A stretch of 64,000 nucleotides of DNA from Brevipalpus yothersi (lineage: Eukaryota; Arthropoda; Arachnida; Trombidiformes; Tenuipalpidae): the NCBI GenBank assembly GCA_003956705.1, contig QZCP01000196.1:17009-81008 (forward strand). The letters run 5' to 3'. Positions 59,676 to 64,000 of this stretch are shown here, piece after piece (within the stretch, counting starts at the first letter, position 1; each line of letters opens with the position of its first letter). The notes below the pieces were generated by a model that did not search any database, was not told the DNA's origin, and saw nothing but the letters and a program-made list of their open reading frames with translations. Made by a program: the position numbers and the translations under genes.

Positions 59676-62217
59676 CCACTTGAAGAGTAAAAAAGAGAAT
59701 ATCTCCACAAAGCAGTGTGGGTGATGATTTTTTCTTCTCAAGTTCTATTGTGATGGGAATTTTCTCATCTTATTCTCATTGCTGTCTTTTTCTCATCTTC
59801 ACTCTGTTCTTTTACTTATTTTGATCGTTTGCACCCTTTTTGCTGACTATTGAACGGTTGACTCTACTTTACTCTACTCATATCCACGTTTTCCATTCAT
59901 ACATCCAAAACGAAGAGAAAAGGTTCAAATAAGGGCCAAAACACCAGGCTTTTCACTTTTATCACATGAATGAAGACTAAAACAGAAAGGAAAGAAGCGG
60001 TAAAGCGAAAAAAAGTGAAGAATTGAGTAAAAGAAGAAGAGAGAAGAAAGAAAAAAGAAGATAGACCAAAAAGAAGGAGAAGATTCTGCGAAAGAAGATT
60101 GATTTCACTTGCTTGTCTCTTACAGCTAAGGCTTATTGCTTGGCCTTCGCTTTCTCTGCTCTTCTACTTTTAATTCTTTTTTAGCTGAGCTCATGCATTT
60201 CCAACAAATTTTCTGTATATTCGTGATAGACTTGGAGATTGAGGTCCTCAATTTGAGAGCAAAATTTGAGCAAAGTTTCACTTTCAAAATTCATGTAGTG
60301 ATCAAGAGCCTTGCTTGGCCAGTTGGTAAATTTTTGATTAAGGTGGAAGGATGGAATTCAATCCATCACCTTCGATCGAGAATGAATTCAGTCAAACACT
60401 CCATTATTCGCCTTAATTTTTGGGAATATACTGGAAATTTCACAACCAGACCATTGTCATACGATAAAAATATGGAGAGAGATATACTGAGGATCTTTTT
60501 ATCCAATGAAAATGTTCATTTTCTTGCGAGACCTTGGTGACAAAAAGGAAATATTTGCATAAAGACAAATCCGATCATATGCCACAAATCATATTTCCCT
60601 AATTTGGTTGAAGTTTTTTCTCACTGTAAGACAGAAATCTTCCGTCAAGTCTCTCATGAATTGTTCTCAATATTTGACAAGCTCGTTTACAGAAATATTT
60701 ACATTCTTGCATCTCTCTCAAATGACTAACATTCACATTCATTACCAAATTTACATCTCTTTTCTGGTTAATTTTTTACATCTTTGCACCAATTCAGTCG
60801 CTGAGAGAGATTTACATTGTAGGCTTTTACATCAGATTGTTTCGATTGCTACTTCCCAGTTGATCAAACAGTTCTCGATGATGTTTGTTTATCTCATCAT
60901 TTACAGTAGGTGACGATGATTGTCCAGTAATTAATTAAGCCGCTTGACTTGCTTGTCACTCGATGAAGGGTCAAGATTCGATCTGATATGGTTGATTAAA
61001 TCACTCTCGCTGTTGTCGTGTTTGTTGTTTCGCCGGAAGGCTTTGCCCACACAGCCTTGTTGAGGGAATAGCAATTCCAAGCAATATACATGTGATCCTA
61101 GCGTTTTTATCTCTGTTCATTCATCCCTCAGACCTATTCTAGGTAAACATGATGATCGTCAAAGACGAAAAGCTGATGGTCAGATTAACATGGCAAAATT
61201 GAAATGTGATTTAATTGAAACTGTCAAGAAAATCTGTTTTGAGGAGGGAGAGTCGAAAAAGATCACCCTCGAATGAAGGACGTTCTTCCTACTCAAGTGA
61301 TTAAGATAAGAGCAAGAAGAAATGCTCATCGAAGAAATGTTGAGAATTATTTTCTGAGGCTTTTGAGAATCTGTGACAAAGTTTGAAATAGGCAAGAATC
61401 AGAATTCGGGAATTCTGTTCCATATCAGGCACCTCGAAAGTGTTTCTTATCAATCATTTCAACTGATTCTTGGAGCTTTTCGAGGAAAATACACCAGAAA
61501 TCCAGCTTAAAGCGCCAGTTTTCCTACAACACTAACATTTTAGTGCTTTTTCGATCACAATTCCATCAAAATTCTGACAAGATTGATGACTCAAGTATTC
61601 TTCGGCCCTGATTATTCAACTTATGACCAACATTTTCAAGTGTCTCGAGTATCACTCGAGTTTCCTTTCTTTCTAAAGTCTGATTCCTCTGATTCTGATT
61701 CTGAGTTTGGTTTGAAAATTCACAATAAGGAAGCTCACTTCATTGAGAAAATCTAAACATTTTCTCCCGAATTGAGGAGAGTTTATCTCATGGAAGACTC
61801 AATGGGCTCATCCAAGACCAAAATTTTTCGTTGAACAATATCCTCTATTATCTGATTTCTTAAAAATTTGCCCTACTCAATGGAACTCACAGTAGGGACA
61901 ATTCATACTGCTCACCTCGTACTGAATCTTTGTTGACTGTTTGCTAAAAACAACAACAGAATGTGGCCAGAATTGCTTGATAATTGATGCTTGTCTAGCA
62001 AGAGAACCAAAGTTGTGAGCAGATCAAGTAAGCAAAGAGTAAAGTGGTAGAGCAATAGAAGAGAATGGGAGTGAAAAATTTATAAGCCTTCATCGTGAAC
62101 ATCATGAAAAAGAAAGGAAGAGGGTAGAGTTATATGAGGAATAATGGTTGAGGGAAGATTTTGCTTCAATCTCTTCATGCGAGTTAATAGAGTTAGGACG
62201 GTGATAGAGAGGAAACA

Positions 62218-62264
<47 letters not shown>

Positions 62265-63952
62265 TGGTGGAAGATGACATTTACCCTGCTTCCTTCTGCC
62301 TCCCCATCCAGCATCCTCCATCTTGCTGGTCCAATAACTTAAACTGAATTGGAATTCAACCGAATCAGATTGAGACGAAAAATGGTCATTCCTGCAGACA
62401 TCAAATCGTGTCTATGTGTTAAAGAATATAGGCAAAATTTGCTAGATGAGTGGATACATTGAGCGAAAAAATCATTTGGAAGGAAATTTGAATGATTCGC
62501 ATCAAGGTGTTGAATGAAATGATCATGTGGATAGAAATTGCAATTGATCACTTTTCACATTGATTAATGAAACTAGAATCCTATTCTACTTCTCTTCAGC
62601 CTTCAATATTCATCTTCATTCCATCTTCCAGCCTCCATGCATTTCCAACTGGATCGGTGCACGGTCTTGTTGAACGCTTCAAGTGTTTCCGAAAGTGAAC
62701 GTTCACCAGGATATAATCAAAGCGAATGTCCATGATGAATGATATAACATGAATTCTAGTGCTTCTGATGATTCTTTTTGGCAGGTTTTCAGGGGGGTAT
62801 AAGTGAGCCAGCCTGTGCTCCGCTTTATCCCTTCAACTTCTTCAATATTTTGAAATACATATTCTTTCTCCTCCTTACAGGATAGGAGAAGGACAGAAGA
62901 GAAATAGTGGAAGTGTTAGAGAGAGAGGGGGAGAGAAAGCTAATGTCATTTTTAGATATATTACAGGCCATAGAGCGTTCGAATGAAATTGGTGGGTTGA
63001 GATAGAGATTGAGGGTCCAAGAAGCATGAATCACAATGTTGTTACGCTGTGAGGACCAAATTGAAACATCCAGCCTGCTTCAGTTGGACAGCCTTTTCAG
63101 CTTTAACTGAAAGAATATTAGCGAAAGAGAAGCAATTCTCTCAGCTCGTAAAGTGAATGATAAACTATCGATTGAAATTTATGAAACGATTAATCATCTC
63201 ACGTCTTAGTAGCATAAGGAGGCCAACTGCCATCAAAATATTTTCTCCAGCAATTCAACTGAAGTGCCCGTATGATAAGATGTTTGCCAATTTTTCTTCG
63301 ATGTTATTCCAAAAAAAGATGAGACTGAGAAGCTTGCTGCGACATTGGCTTTTGGATAGATTCAGTTCGAATTTAGACAGTCAAGCGATACCAAAAATAT
63401 CCTAATTGGAAGATTTTTCGGGAATACTTTTCTCTCTAAGAAATATAGCAATATTCTTTTCCTGTATATTTCAGAAACTTGTTCCTTCTTTCTTACCAAA
63501 CACTTAGACTCACTGGACCAGAATCAGAAGCCTCATGATCTTTTCCACATTCGAACATTTTACCAATAAATCATCAACAACATGTACACTCTAATCAATT
63601 TTAATGAAACAAAGTGTAAAATGATCATACCTGAAATTGTTTTTGAATGTTTTTCTCACCAGTTGATTGAATACTGAAGGTCGAATGAGTTATCTTAAAC
63701 ATTCTCTCTCTCTCTCTTTCTCTCTCTCTCTCAGCATCAACAACAAAAGTAGGGCTGCTCATTCATTTCGTTGACTTACTCATGTCTTCACTCTAGCAGA
63801 GTGCAGTCTTCATTACCATGCAAACAATTCACTTTCATGGTTTGCTCAAGCAAACTCATGCTGCGGGTGGATGCTGTAAGATAATCTTATTTGATTTTCA
63901 GCTTGAGGAGTATGCATCTTCTGATGAAAATGTCCCCACCATGAGCACTCGA

Positions 63953-63957
<5 letters not shown>

Positions 63958-64000
<43 letters not shown>
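63958..64000. repeat. (CT)n microsatellite at window edge
   Basis: CT run of at least 43 bp, cut by the end of the window, so its true length is unknown. Confidence 0.95.

Larger units (their letters stand above)
56705..64000 (+). other. Presumed long intron of the SYK-like gene
   Basis: Begins at the GTAAGT donor after C-SH2 codon EGKFL. I looked for an acceptor followed by the expected C-SH2 continuation (an Ile/Val-Arg start after the split Leu codon) and found none. The two longest open frames (58355-58762 and 60136-60540, about 135 codons each) resemble nothing I know and have no splice context. Contains GA/CT tracts at 57755-57794, 59059-59081, 59199-59240, 59611-59672, 62221-62258 and 63958-64000. 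Confidence 0.55.

Noticed and set aside
60136..60540. 134-codon open frame in the presumed SYK intron
   Set aside because: As above; a chance open frame is the simpler explanation.
1..64000. CRISPR arrays, operons, phage or bacterial insertion sequences
   Set aside because: Spliced eukaryotic genes fill the window; the regular repeats are microsatellites without spacers.

Overview
The window is nuclear DNA from an animal, most likely an arthropod. The coding regions are split by short GT-AG introns (mostly about 55-75 bp), the DNA is AT-rich, and long (GA)n/(CT)n microsatellites occur every few kilobases. Protein resemblance fits an arthropod: a POU class IV factor with acj6-like N-terminal and POU domains, and a PEPP/PLEKHA (Drosophila kramer-like) PH protein. 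A mite or other chelicerate is my best guess, but the sequence alone does not prove it. Nothing here looks bacterial, viral or like an intact transposon.

Left end (1-5.5 kb), gene-dense: the last exon of an MND1-like meiotic gene (+); a condensin CAP-H/barren gene, called copy 1 (-); TIM44, the mitochondrial import motor adaptor (-, 8 exons); and SNRPG, the Sm protein G (+), divergent from TIM44. Copy 1 sits between two ~240 bp direct repeats, each carrying the last exon of TIM44. From 9.3 to 15.1 kb lies a POU4/acj6-type homeobox gene (-, four recognised exons). From 15.1 to 32.7 kb is a ~17.6 kb interval without a recognisable gene, rich in GA/CT tracts and lying between the divergent POU4 and PLEKHA-like genes.

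Right part: the PLEKHA/kramer-like gene (+, 32.7-48.0 kb, seven exons, at least ~2,450 residues) is followed by a compact run of minus-strand genes: an RNF144-type RBR ubiquitin ligase, a second CAP-H gene (copy 2, probably the parent of copy 1), and an ASCC1-like 2H phosphoesterase protein. From 55.9 kb a SYK-family gene starts on the plus strand. Only its N-SH2, inter-SH2 and the beginning of its C-SH2 are present; the rest probably lies beyond the window, and 56.7-64 kb reads as intron.

The most interesting structure is the CAP-H duplication. Copy 1 keeps both introns, so it is a DNA-level copy. It stays open despite several in-frame indels, including a clean 84 bp deletion bounded by ACAT, and its C-terminus now ends inside captured TIM44 intron/repeat sequence. 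Related short elements also recur upstream of the three right-hand minus-strand genes. All exon models were made by eye from splice consensus, reading phase and family resemblance.
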